A stretch of DNA of 64,000 bases from Mariniflexile sp. AS56 (GTDB lineage: Bacteria > Bacteroidota > Bacteroidia > Flavobacteriales > Flavobacteriaceae). Positions 37,109 through 46,622 of this stretch are shown one piece after another. A program made the translations under genes and the position numbers. The DNA is taken from assembly GCF_030552475.1 (NCBI RefSeq), contig NZ_JAUPED010000006.1, positions 186,001 through 250,000 on the forward strand, written 5' to 3'. Each line of letters starts with the position of its first letter. Position 1 is the first letter of the stretch. A model generated the notes under the pieces. It had not been told where the DNA came from. It ran no database searches and saw only the letters and a program-made list of their open reading frames with translations.

Positions 37109-37849
37109 ATGAAAGTAGGGTTATTTATTCCTTGTTATATCAATCAATTATATCCGCAAGTAGGCAAAGCAACGATTGAGCTTTTGGAAAGGCTTCAGGT
37201 AGAAGTTATATATCCTTCAGGGCAAACATGCTGTGGTCAGCCAATGGCTAATTCTGGTTATGAATATGAGTCGGTTGGTACTTGCAATAATTTTGTAGAA
37301 AACTTCAAAGGGTTTGATTATATCGTTACGCCATCAGGAAGTTGTGCATATCATGTAAAAAAGCACTATGATATTATTCCACAGACAGATGCAGTAACCA
37401 AGGTTCGAAATACTATTTATGAGTTATGCGATTTTTTAGTAAATGTGCTCGAAGTTAAAAACGTGGGAGCTCGTTTTCCGTATAAAGTGGGTATTCATAA
37501 AAGTTGCCATGGCTTACGTGGTTTGAGATTAGGGTCTTGCTCCGAAAAGGTAACTGAACCATATTCTCATATAGGTACGTTGTTAAAAGAAGTTTTGGGA
37601 ACAGAAATTATTGAATTATCAAGAAAAGATGAATGTTGTGGTTTTGGAGGCACTTTTGCTGTAACAGAAGAAGCCATTTCAGTTAAAATGGGAAAGGATA
37701 GAATTCAAGACCACTTAAATAATGGAGCTGAAGTAATAACAGCCACTGATACTTCGTGCTTAATGCATTTAGAGGGACTAGTAACAAGAAATAAACAACC
37801 TTTGAAAATAAGACATATCGCTGAAATTTTAAACAGTGTTGTTGATTAA
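37109..37849 (+). CDS. lutA: L-lactate oxidation complex subunit LutA/LldE
   Basis: 246 residues, soluble. Two CCG-type cysteine-rich domains: QTCCGQPMANSGY (~52) and KDECCGFGGTFA (~172), each typical of the CCG family that binds an Fe-S cofactor or flavin-linked partner. LutABC (LldEFG) oxidises L-lactate to pyruvate and passes electrons toward the quinone pool. Directly upstream of lutB (12 bp), after aldA and fucP; together they recover the lactaldehyde carbon of fucose as pyruvate. Confidence 0.93.
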   Translation: MKVGLFIPCYINQLYPQVGKATIELLERLQVEVIYPSGQTCCGQPMANSGYEYESVGTCNNFVENFKGFDYIVTPSGSCAYHVKKHYDIIPQTDAVTKVRNTIYELCDFLVNVLEVKNVGARFPYKVGIHKSCHGLRGLRLGSCSEKVTEPYSHIGTLLKEVLGTEIIELSRKDECCGFGGTFAVTEEAISVKMGKDRIQDHLNNGAEVITATDTSCLMHLEGLVTRNKQPLKIRHIAEILNSVVD

Positions 37850-37861
37850 TAAATAGGAAAA

Positions 37862-39229
37862 ATGAGTCATTCAAAAGCTGCAACTATATTTAATAAGGAT
37901 GAGAATAAAGTTAATTGGCATGACAAAGCGCTTTGGTTTGTTCGCCATAAACGCGATAAATCTGTACATACCGTAAAAGGGTGGGAGGAGCTTCGAAATT
38001 TGGGTCATGGTATCAAGGCTCATACCTTATCAAACCTCGATAACTATTTAATTCAGTTTGAAGAAAACGCGAAAAAAAATGGAGTTCAAGTACATTGGGC
38101 TGTAGATGGTGAGGAGCATAATAAAATTGTACATCAAATTTTAAAAGCACATCAGGCTAAAAAAGTAGTAAAAAGTAAATCGATGTTAACTGAGGAATGC
38201 CACTTAAACCCGTATTTAGAGGCCGATGGTATTGAAGTTATCGATTCAGATTTAGGTGAGCGTATTGTTCAGTTAGCAAAAGAACCACCAAGTCATATTG
38301 TTCTGCCTGCAATTCATAAAACTAAAGAAGAGGTTGATGCCTTATTTCAAGAACATTTAGGAACAAAACCTTGTAATGGTGACCCACAGTATTTAACTGG
38401 TGAAGCTCGAAAACATTTAAGAGAGAAGTTCATTCAGGCAGATGCAGCCATAACAGGAGTGAATTTTGCAATAGCAGATACGGGTGGCATTGTTGTTTGT
38501 ACCAATGAAGGGAATGCAGATATGGGTGCGCATTTAGCTCCCGTACATATTGCTTGTATGGGTGTTGAAAAACTGATTCCAAAACAAACACATTTAGGTG
38601 TTTTTTTAAGGTTATTAGCTAGAAGTGCTACAGGTCAACATATAACTACCTATTCATCACATTTTAAAAAACCTTTAAAAGGTTCTGAAATGCATATCGT
38701 TATTGTTGATAACGGGAGAACCGAACAACTTAGCAGACCTGACTTTAGAGCATCATTACACTGTATTCGCTGTGGTGCTTGTATGAATACATGCCCTATA
38801 TATAGACGAAGTGGAGGGCATAGTTATGATGCGACCATTCCTGGTCCCATCGGTTCTATTCTTTCACCAGGAAAAGATTTAAAAAAGCACAGTAGTTTAC
38901 CATTTGCATCTACCTTATGTGGTTCTTGTTCCGATGTGTGTCCTGTAAAAATTGATATTCATTCTCAATTATATAAGTGGCGTCAATTAATTACTAAAGA
39001 AACACCACAACCTATTATTAAAAAGACGTCTATGAAAATGATGGGGAATTTGTTCTCAAAACCATTACAATTTGAAAAGGTTGGGAAGGTAGCACGTTGG
39101 TCTTTAAGAAATTTACCTAAAGGTGTTATAAACTCCAAACCAAATGTTTGGGGGAAAGAACGAGATTTACCTTTAGGACCTACAGAAAGTTTTGATGAAT
39201 GGTATAAAAAACGAAAAAAAAATGAGTAG
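37862..39229 (+). CDS. lutB: L-lactate oxidation complex iron-sulfur subunit LutB/LldF
   Basis: 455 residues. An N-terminal LUD-type domain (~60-290, with GVNFAIADTGGIVVCTNEGN) is followed by two 4Fe-4S motifs: CIRCGACMNTCP starting at C301 and CGSCSDVCPVKI ~50 residues later. The C-terminal part (~390-455) is basic and proline-rich. This is the electron-transfer subunit of LutABC. The stop overlaps the start of lutC by 8 bp, indicating translational coupling. Confidence 0.94.
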   Translation: MSHSKAATIFNKDENKVNWHDKALWFVRHKRDKSVHTVKGWEELRNLGHGIKAHTLSNLDNYLIQFEENAKKNGVQVHWAVDGEEHNKIVHQILKAHQAKKVVKSKSMLTEECHLNPYLEADGIEVIDSDLGERIVQLAKEPPSHIVLPAIHKTKEEVDALFQEHLGTKPCNGDPQYLTGEARKHLREKFIQADAAITGVNFAIADTGGIVVCTNEGNADMGAHLAPVHIACMGVEKLIPKQTHLGVFLRLLARSATGQHITTYSSHFKKPLKGSEMHIVIVDNGRTEQLSRPDFRASLHCIRCGACMNTCPIYRRSGGHSYDATIPGPIGSILSPGKDLKKHSSLPFASTLCGSCSDVCPVKIDIHSQLYKWRQLITKETPQPIIKKTSMKMMGNLFSKPLQFEKVGKVARWSLRNLPKGVINSKPNVWGKERDLPLGPTESFDEWYKKRKKNE

Positions 39230-39809
39230 TAGAGATCATATTTTATCAAGAATAAAAGCGCATAAACCAGAGTTTATAGAAGAACCGGTTATCACACTTG
39301 AATTATTCATGGATTGGAAACACGTTAAAACTGAATTTACGATGAAAGTAGAGATAGCAGGTGGCCAAGTGTTTGAAGCAACTTCAAACCAAAATGTGAC
39401 AGAACAAGTTAGCGCTATGTTTCCAGAATCTAAAGTCAATTTTTCGACATTAAAAGGAACCGACGGTTTTAATACCATCAACCTTGATGCCATTAATAAA
39501 CCACATGATTTGGAAGATTTAGATATACTAATCTTGGAAAGTGGTTTAGGAGTTGCCGAAAATGGAGCCGTTTGGATTAAGGATAGTCAATTGCCTATGC
39601 GGGTGTTACCATTTATAACCAAGCACTTGGTAGTTGTTCTAAGAAAGGACGCTATTGTTACTTTTATGCATCAGGCATATAGGAAATTATCGTGTGATCA
39701 AACAGATTTTGGGGTCTTTATATCAGGGCCTTCCAAAACTGCAGATATCGAACAATCTTTGGTTATAGGAGCTCATGGAGCGCTTAGTATGTCTGTGTTT
39801 TTGGTGTAA
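39222..39809 (+). CDS. lutC: L-lactate oxidation complex subunit LutC/LldG
   Basis: 195 residues from ATG 39222, chosen because it starts MSSRDHILSRIKAHKPE, a normal LutC beginning, and overlaps lutB by 8 bp; in-frame upstream starts lie deep in lutB. LUD (DUF162) domain with GLGVAENGAVWI, LPFITKHLVVVL and the closing FGVFISGPSKTADIEQSLVIGAHG, the SGPSxTADIE signature of the family. Last gene of the fucose/lactate operon. Confidence 0.93.
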   Translation: MSSRDHILSRIKAHKPEFIEEPVITLELFMDWKHVKTEFTMKVEIAGGQVFEATSNQNVTEQVSAMFPESKVNFSTLKGTDGFNTINLDAINKPHDLEDLDILILESGLGVAENGAVWIKDSQLPMRVLPFITKHLVVVLRKDAIVTFMHQAYRKLSCDQTDFGVFISGPSKTADIEQSLVIGAHGALSMSVFLV

Positions 39810-40264
39810 TTAGGAGGTTGTATTTGTTAAAGGAAATCATTTTATGGAGTTTGATGTGATTTGTATGTGGTTGGATGGGACGGATGATGATAACCATTAA
39901 AAGTGAATAATTTGAACCAGATCATTTACGGCTTTAAATACATGAAATACAATGAGTTTTGATAATTTAATTATGCTCACTTTAATCCGCTGTGAGTGGT
40001 ATTGTCTAGCCGTTTTTTGTACTAGGGTGTAAAAAACTAAATAATAAATAATTCGGAAACTCTATTATTGAAAAAATTGTTTCTTAAATTTAACCTCTAT
40101 AATCTTAAAGGTTTCAAGTTGGTGCTGTTAAATTGCACCAATCATTTTAAAAAAAAAGTAACGTGTTTATTAAGCTGGTACCCCTTATTTAATTAAAGTA
40201 TTTTGCTTAGAATTTACGAAAACTAGACGCTATTTTTTTATTTAAAAGTTATTTTTAAATACTT
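39810..40264. other. Intergenic region
   Basis: 455 bp between lutC and the second regulator. A 7-bp inverted repeat TTGGTGC / GCACCAA with a 9-nt loop is at 40119-40141, ~120 bp before the regulator start. No strong terminator after lutC and no gene. Confidence 0.5.
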
Positions 40265-43200
40265 ATGAAAGTATATATAATTCATCTGTTAATATTTTTT
40301 TGCGTTAGCTTTATTTATGCTCAACCAGAAAATGTTAAACCAAGTAATCAACGTATAGAGAGCTTTAAAAATGAGCAGGGATTTTACCAAAATACAGTCA
40401 ATGCAATTGTTTCAGATTCTAATGGATATTTGTGGATTGCCACCCCAAATGGCTTGGTAAAGTACGATGGATACTCATTTGATTACCATTACTACAATCA
40501 AGAGAATAATGAATCTCTCCCTAACAACTTTGTTTCAAATCTTTTAAGTGATTCTAATGGACGGCTTTGGGTTGGCACAAGAGGTGGATTGTGTGTTTAT
40601 TTAACTGATAAGGAGAAATTTATACCCATTCAAAATTCCATCGAAAGAGTAGTTTTTATAAAAGAGGATTCTAAAAAACGGATTTGGGTCGGAAATCATC
40701 ATAAACTCGATATATATTATTCGGCTAATAATAAATTAGATAAGATTGATAAAATAGCAGAAATAAATTTTAAAAAGGCATTGGAAGGTCAGTTAATAAC
40801 TGATATCGCATTTCTTTCAGATTCGGAGTTGCTAGTCTCTACATACCACAAATTGTATAAAGTAGATTTTAATGAAAAATCAAATTTTTCAATTGGCATC
40901 ATGGAGCTAAAGTTAGACTCTGGTATTGATTATATTAAAAATATATTAAAGATTGATAATTCATTATGGATAGGAACCAATTCTGGACTCTATCATACTT
41001 TTTACGAAAATAGCAGGTTAATTACACTCGGAGGATATTTTAATTCGGAAAATGGTCATTTCAACCAACCTTGTGAGATTTTATCGCTTTATCTGGATAA
41101 AGAAAAGAAATTATGGATTGGAACGAAGAAGAATGGTGTGATTAAATATGATTTAGATAATTCTGAGTTTACGTCTTTTACGCACGATTCAAAATATAAT
41201 AATGGATTAACGAGTAATCGAATTAATTGTTTTTATGAAGATGATTTTGGGGTATTATGGATAGGAACGGCGCACGGAGGCATGTGTAAATTTGATAAAA
41301 ACCAAAAACCCTTTCAAAATTATGCTCATAATGCGTATGACGATACTTCCTTATCAAGTAATCTAATTACTGATTTAACAGAAGATAATAATGGACGAAT
41401 TTGGATTTCTTTTTTTGAAAGTTCGATAAGTAGAACAAAAGAAAAATTAAAACTCAATTCTGGTAATTTAGTAGTTATTGAAAGGCTCGAAGAACAATTA
41501 AAGAAATTAGATAATCAATGGGTTTTAAGGCTTTATCAAGATTTTAAGGGGTATTGGTGGATCGGTACCGATGAAGGTGTTTATTTGTATGATGAGCAAA
41601 AGGATAAACTTAAACAGGTTCGTTTTAAAGTTAAAGACGATTTAGTTGATCATATATTTAATCGTGTCATAGCGCAAATAAACACTGATCAAATCATATT
41701 GGGTGGGTCTCATATTTCCATAATAAACGATCCTTGGAATGATATTTTAAACGACAAACCGGTAGGAATCAACCAAGAATTACATGATTTGATAAAAGAC
41801 GCCCAGATCATTGATTATGTAAAAGATAGTTTTGGGAACTATTGGTTTGCCTCTTCGAATGGGGTCTATAGAATTGTTTATAAGAATGGTAGATGGCTGA
41901 TAAAAAACCACTTAACAACAAGTTCAGAATTTAAGGAATTAAAACTTAGCCATAACCGTGTTTTTTCTATACACGCAAGTTCAAATAAAGATATTTGGTT
42001 GGGAACATTTGGTGGCGGTTTAATGAAAGTTCAATTAAATAACTTAGGAGAACCGGTACAAATAAAAAGTTATCACAGAGTAGATGGGCTTCGTGACGAG
42101 GCTATTTATGGTATATTAGAAGATGATAAAGAACAATTGTGGTTGAGTACCGATATGGGGATTTGTTGTTTTGACACCAAGGCAGAAACATTTGATTTTT
42201 ATGATGTTAACAATGGGCTTTTAAGCAATAATTTTCGACAATCTGCTTTTTTAAAAACTAAAGGAGGAATCATGTTAATGGGGGGAGTTGGTGGTTTAAC
42301 AATTTTTGATCCAAAAGAAATTAAAAAAAATGAGATTACCCCAAAGATATTAATCTCTCGATTAAAAATAAATAATCAGCCTATTGTAGCCGGTAAAAAA
42401 ATTAATGATAAAGTTATTCTTGAGCGTTCTATTTCCGATACAAAATCAATAGTGTTAGACCATAAAAACAGAAATATATCACTTGATATCATTGTGCAAC
42501 ATAGTGCAACTCCTAACAAAAACAAGTTGGCCTATAAGCTGGAAGGGGTAAATAAAGAATGGATTGAAATTGACGGAGGAAAAACAACCGCTACATATAC
42601 AAATTTAAGTTCGGGTACTTATAATTTTGTCTATAAAGGAGCTAACGGTGATGATATTTGGACAACAGAAACAGAGAATTTCACCATACGGGTTTTAGCC
42701 CCGTGGTATTTACGGTGGTGGAGTATAGCACTATGGGTGGTTTTAGTTGCATTTATCACTTACGGGATATTTAAATATTTGGTTAGGTTAGAAAAATTAA
42801 ATCAAAAACTGAAGTTCGAGCAATTGGATAAAGAAAGAGTTCAGGGTATGAACCAAGCAAAATTGCGATTTTTCACCAATATATCCCATGACTTTAAAAC
42901 ACCACTTTCATTAATTATTGGGCCTTTGGAAAAAATTGCTGAACAAAATAAAGACACAGGAAATCAAAAGTACTTTTCGATTATTCAAAATAACATTTCA
43001 AGGCTACATCGCCTAATCGATCAACTGGTTTCCTATAGAAAAGTTGAAACCGGTCATCTTGAATTAAACTATTCAAAAATCACTTTAGGAAATTTTATTT
43101 ATCCTTTGATAGAGGCTTTTGAAGAATATTCCGAAAAAGGACTTCTAAATTTTTATTATAAAGTTGATGAACCTAATAAGCTCATTTCATTGGATATAGA

Positions 43201-44401
43201 TAAAACGGAACGCATCCTTTTAAATTTGTTTTCCAATGCTGTTAAATATTCCAATTTAAATAAAGAAGTAAGCATTGAAGCTGGGTTTACCAATAATAAT
43301 GAAAATGAATCCCTTTTTATTCAAGTAACAAATACCAGCGATGGTATCCCTCAAGAAAAAATTGATAGAGTATTCGATCGTTATTATAGGGGCGTTGATG
43401 AAAGAAATGACTGGAGTGGCACAGGGATTGGTTTAGCACTCTGTAAATCATTGATAGAATTAATGGAGGGTACAATTACAGTTGAAAGTGAACTTGACAA
43501 GAAAACTGTTTTTAGAATTACTCTTCCTATTGTTGATAAAGGAGATTATTTTGAAGAAGTGACGTTGAACACCTATCAAAAGTTGGTAACAGATTGGTTA
43601 CCTGTCGAATTAGAGAGTGTTATAGATGATGCTTTGGATAAAGTGCGTCCAACCATTTTGGTAGTTGATGATGAACAAGATGTGCGCTCTTTTCTCTACG
43701 AAGCTTTTAAAAGCAAGTATAATGTCATACTTGCGGTAGACGGGGAGGAAGGATTAAGAAAGTTAAATGAAAATATACCTCAACTAGTCATCAGTGATGT
43801 TATGATGCCAAAAATTAATGGCTATGAGCTATGTGAAAAAATAAAGACCAGCACGGAATTTTGTCATATCCCTGTCATACTATTAACAGCAAAAAATGAT
43901 GATATTAAGAAAATTGAAGGTTTGGAATTAGGAGCTGATGATTATATAACCAAACCTTTTTCAATAAAGTATTTAGAAGTTAGGGTGAAAACACTCATTG
44001 AAAACAAACAACGTATTTTTGAGCATTATACCATGTATAGCTCTTTGCCTAAAGATGCTTTAATAACTTCTGCCAGGGATAAGGGATTTTTAGAGCAAAT
44101 AAATAGCTCGATTGATAAAAATATGTCAAACTCTAAGTTTGGGGTTGAGGAGTTAGCTTCTGAAATCAATATGAGTACCTCTCATTTTTACAGAAGGCTT
44201 AAAGAACTTACTGGACAAGCTCCAAATGCATACCTTAGGAATTTCCGTTTGCAAAAAGCTGCGGAATTATTAACTGCCAATAAAAACCTATCTGCTTCTG
44301 ATGTTATGTATGAAATTGGCATAGAGTCTAAGTCTTATTATTCTTCTATATTCAAAAAAATTCATGGCGTATCCCCATCAGAATTCATAAAAAAACAATG
44401 A
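40265..44401 (+). CDS. Hybrid two-component system regulator (HTCC), copy 2
   Basis: 1378 residues with the same layout as copy 1: signal peptide, propeller repeats (LWIATPNGLVKYDGY, LWIGTKKNGVIKYD), Y_Y_Y domain (NLSSGTYNFVYKGANGDD), membrane helix (~815-840), kinase NISHDFKTPL (H875), ATPase (GTGIGLALCKSL), receiver VISDVMMPKING (D1178) and AraC-type C-terminus (FGVEELASEINMSTSHFYRR, LKELTGQAPNAYLRNFRLQKA). The kinase box SHDFKTP in place of SHEFRTP is a conservative change. The two copies match well in the C-terminal HTH but differ in the sensor repeats, so they may read related DNA sites in response to different oligosaccharides. It is upstream of the SusC/D cluster, which is the likeliest target. 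Confidence 0.95.
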   Translation: MKVYIIHLLIFFCVSFIYAQPENVKPSNQRIESFKNEQGFYQNTVNAIVSDSNGYLWIATPNGLVKYDGYSFDYHYYNQENNESLPNNFVSNLLSDSNGRLWVGTRGGLCVYLTDKEKFIPIQNSIERVVFIKEDSKKRIWVGNHHKLDIYYSANNKLDKIDKIAEINFKKALEGQLITDIAFLSDSELLVSTYHKLYKVDFNEKSNFSIGIMELKLDSGIDYIKNILKIDNSLWIGTNSGLYHTFYENSRLITLGGYFNSENGHFNQPCEILSLYLDKEKKLWIGTKKNGVIKYDLDNSEFTSFTHDSKYNNGLTSNRINCFYEDDFGVLWIGTAHGGMCKFDKNQKPFQNYAHNAYDDTSLSSNLITDLTEDNNGRIWISFFESSISRTKEKLKLNSGNLVVIERLEEQLKKLDNQWVLRLYQDFKGYWWIGTDEGVYLYDEQKDKLKQVRFKVKDDLVDHIFNRVIAQINTDQIILGGSHISIINDPWNDILNDKPVGINQELHDLIKDAQIIDYVKDSFGNYWFASSNGVYRIVYKNGRWLIKNHLTTSSEFKELKLSHNRVFSIHASSNKDIWLGTFGGGLMKVQLNNLGEPVQIKSYHRVDGLRDEAIYGILEDDKEQLWLSTDMGICCFDTKAETFDFYDVNNGLLSNNFRQSAFLKTKGGIMLMGGVGGLTIFDPKEIKKNEITPKILISRLKINNQPIVAGKKINDKVILERSISDTKSIVLDHKNRNISLDIIVQHSATPNKNKLAYKLEGVNKEWIEIDGGKTTATYTNLSSGTYNFVYKGANGDDIWTTETENFTIRVLAPWYLRWWSIALWVVLVAFITYGIFKYLVRLEKLNQKLKFEQLDKERVQGMNQAKLRFFTNISHDFKTPLSLIIGPLEKIAEQNKDTGNQKYFSIIQNNISRLHRLIDQLVSYRKVETGHLELNYSKITLGNFIYPLIEAFEEYSEKGLLNFYYKVDEPNKLISLDIDKTERILLNLFSNAVKYSNLNKEVSIEAGFTNNNENESLFIQVTNTSDGIPQEKIDRVFDRYYRGVDERNDWSGTGIGLALCKSLIELMEGTITVESELDKKTVFRITLPIVDKGDYFEEVTLNTYQKLVTDWLPVELESVIDDALDKVRPTILVVDDEQDVRSFLYEAFKSKYNVILAVDGEEGLRKLNENIPQLVISDVMMPKINGYELCEKIKTSTEFCHIPVILLTAKNDDIKKIEGLELGADDYITKPFSIKYLEVRVKTLIENKQRIFEHYTMYSSLPKDALITSARDKGFLEQINSSIDKNMSNSKFGVEELASEINMSTSHFYRRLKELTGQAPNAYLRNFRLQKAAELLTANKNLSASDVMYEIGIESKSYYSSIFKKIHGVSPSEFIKKQ

Positions 44402-44404
44402 TCG

Positions 44405-44461
44405 ATTTGAGCAACAAGCATCTGTTAACTCTTTAAAATAAAGGTTTAATGTTGCTCAAAT
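44405..44461. repeat. Inverted repeat ATTTGAGCAAC / GTTGCTCAAAT
   Basis: Perfect 11-bp arms at 44405-44415 and 44451-44461, 35 bp between them, just after the regulator stop codon. The arm core TTTGAGCAA is also found at 28942-28950 (as TTGCTCAAA), inside promoter site 6. Confidence 0.7.
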
Positions 44462-44654
44462 CCACTTGCGTGAATCGCCCAAACAAAAAGCGTGATACGA
44501 GTAAATGGGTCTGTTATTGTCTTTGCATATTTGTTAAACTATAACTGAACTAAATCATACACCACTTTAAACCTGTTCCTTTTGCTTATTTTATACTGAA
44601 CATTAGAGAATTAATCCTAAAATTGAAAATAGGTGTATCGGTTTATAATCCTGA

Positions 44655-44672
44655 TTAAAGATTAATCTTTAA
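44655..44672. promoter_or_regulatory. 18-bp palindrome, possible operator
   Basis: TTAAAGATTAATCTTTAA, perfectly symmetric, ~97 bp before the GH29 start at 44769. Such symmetry suits a dimeric regulator, but AT-rich palindromes also arise by chance. Confidence 0.4.
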
Positions 44673-44768
44673 CTGGATATTTTAAGAATTCCCATTCGGG
44701 TATTTTAGTAGTTATAGCATAATTTGTTTTTAAAGAAAGGACGAATAGTCCTTATAAAATTAATCTAT

Positions 44769-46568
44769 ATGCTAAAATTAAAATCCTTTTCGACACTATT
44801 TCTTTCATTGTTTTTAACGCTACATGTTTTTTCACAAGAAAAAAAAGATGATCAAGAAAGTATGGATAAAATGTGGGGCGAAGCTTCTGTGTTAAATTCT
44901 AATTTAAGAGAAGGAAGAGGTAAGTTTTTTGATCAAAGCAATTTTGGCATGTTTATCCATTGGGGTTTGTTTTCAGACTTAGCTGGAAAATGGAAGGGCA
45001 AAACATATTATGGCATTGGTGAGTGGCTTATGAATCCTAGAGTGGCTAATATTCCTCCAAAAGAATACATGAAAGTAGCTGAAGATTTTAACCCTTCAGA
45101 ATTTGATGCTAAATCTATAGCAAAATTAGCAAAAGATGCTGGGATGAAATACATAATCATTACCAGTAAACATCACGAGGGTTTCGCTATGTTTGATTCT
45201 GAAGTAAGCGATTTTAACATTGTAGATGCCACGCCATTTAAACGTGATCCAATGAAAGAATTATCACAAGCCTGTCATGATTTGGGTTTAGGATTCGGGT
45301 TTTATTACTCACACAATCAAGATTGGACAACACCAGGTGGTGGGAATGGACCTAAACTTCATGAAGATGGAACTACAGCTAGCTTTGAAGAATATTTCTA
45401 TGAAAAATGTAAACCGCAAGTAAGAGAAATTTGTACTAATTATGGAAATATAGATTTCATTTGGTTTGATACACCTGGTGGAATGAAAAAAGAATATGTA
45501 ATTGAATTAGCAGATTTAGTAAGGGAGCTACAGCCCAATACCATGCTTTGTAGTCGTGTAGGTTACGGACTTGGAGACTATATAAGCCATGGAGATATGG
45601 AAGTGCCTGCCAAAAACTTAGATGCGTTATGGGAAAGTTGCGATACCAATAATGATTCATGGTCTTACGCTTGGTATGATAATAATTTCAAAGGACCAAA
45701 AGAGATTCTACATAGGTTAGTTTCTACGGTTGGTCGAGGAGGAAGCTATTTGTTTAACATAGGTCCAGATGGAAATGGAAAGGTTCCAGAAATTGGTGCT
45801 CAATTTTTGGAAGAAGCTGGTAAATGGATTGCGAAATATCCACAAGTAATTTATGATGCAGGAAGTTCACCTTGGGGTCATGCATTACCTTGGGGAGATG
45901 TTACTACAAAAGATAACTCATTATTTCTTTCGGTATTTAATTGGCCACAAGATGGAAAACTTTATTTGCCAGGTTTGGAGAGCGAAATTATCTCAGCAAA
46001 AATATTGGGAATAGATAATTCTGAAAAGCTCAAATATGAAAATAAAAATAATTGGGTGGTATTCGATGTCCCTTATAAAACGCCAGACTCACCAGTTTCG
46101 GTTATAGAAGTTAAACTGAAAAATGATGTTAAAAACATTCAAGTGGATAATAATCTTGGAGTTTATCCAAATATTGAATCGGAATTTTTAACAGAGTTTG
46201 CTGAAGTTTTTAAAGCAAATAAAGAATCCATTAGATGGATGGAGAAATTTGGAGAATGGAAGAGAACTAGCCAAATAAGTAATTGGAAAGAAAATAGTAA
46301 AGCCGTTTGGACTATTAATGTGTTAGAGCCAGGATATTACTATTTAGATTTAAATTATAAAGGAGAAGGTCGTCTAGTTTGGAAAACTACTACCGATGAG
46401 GGCGTAATGGTTCAAAATCAACAGGCTGCCACAGAAAAATATCAAGAGTATCCCATGGGAATTTTGGAATTTAAAACCGCAGGAAAACATACTATTTCAG
46501 TGTCATTGGTTGAAGGTAATCCAGAAACATCAAGCTTAAAGTCAGTAACTATTAAACCTATACAATAA
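44769..46568 (+). CDS. GH29 alpha-L-fucosidase, SusC/D-linked
   Basis: 599 residues from ATG 44769 (MLKLKSFSTLFLSLFLTLHVFSQ, a standard signal peptide); the frame is open to 44724, but that extension precedes no signal. [12 protein letters not shown] (~70) and YIIITSKHHEGFAMFDS are GH29 hallmarks; the retaining nucleophile is D234 in FIWFDTPGG. GGSYLFNIGPDGNG (~330) closes the barrel, followed by a C-terminal beta domain with a second beta module from ~500. It removes terminal alpha-L-fucose in the periplasm and has no lipobox or T9SS tail. It is the first gene of the SusC/D operon. Confidence 0.95.
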   Translation: MLKLKSFSTLFLSLFLTLHVFSQEKKDDQESMDKMWGEASVLNSNLREGRGKFFDQSNFGMFIHWGLFSDLAGKWKGKTYYGIGEWLMNPRVANIPPKEYMKVAEDFNPSEFDAKSIAKLAKDAGMKYIIITSKHHEGFAMFDSEVSDFNIVDATPFKRDPMKELSQACHDLGLGFGFYYSHNQDWTTPGGGNGPKLHEDGTTASFEEYFYEKCKPQVREICTNYGNIDFIWFDTPGGMKKEYVIELADLVRELQPNTMLCSRVGYGLGDYISHGDMEVPAKNLDALWESCDTNNDSWSYAWYDNNFKGPKEILHRLVSTVGRGGSYLFNIGPDGNGKVPEIGAQFLEEAGKWIAKYPQVIYDAGSSPWGHALPWGDVTTKDNSLFLSVFNWPQDGKLYLPGLESEIISAKILGIDNSEKLKYENKNNWVVFDVPYKTPDSPVSVIEVKLKNDVKNIQVDNNLGVYPNIESEFLTEFAEVFKANKESIRWMEKFGEWKRTSQISNWKENSKAVWTINVLEPGYYYLDLNYKGEGRLVWKTTTDEGVMVQNQQAATEKYQEYPMGILEFKTAGKHTISVSLVEGNPETSSLKSVTIKPIQ

Positions 46569-46605
46569 TTATAATAACAAGAGCAAACATAAAACTAAAA
46601 TTTTA

Positions 46606-46620
46606 ACTAAACTAAACTAA
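46606..46620 (+). repeat. ACTAAA leader repeat before susC
   Basis: ACTAAACTAAACTAA immediately before ATG 46623 (2 bp spacing). The same 15-mer at 63047-63061 precedes the second TonB-dependent receptor. Confidence 0.6.
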
Positions 46621-46622
46621 TT

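Larger units (their letters stand above)
44402..44768. other. Intergenic region with inverted repeats
   Basis: 367 bp upstream of the GH29-SusCD cluster: an 11-bp inverted repeat with 35-bp spacer (44405-44461) and an 18-bp palindrome (44655-44672). No gene; the standard regulon-type promoter is not seen. Confidence 0.55.
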
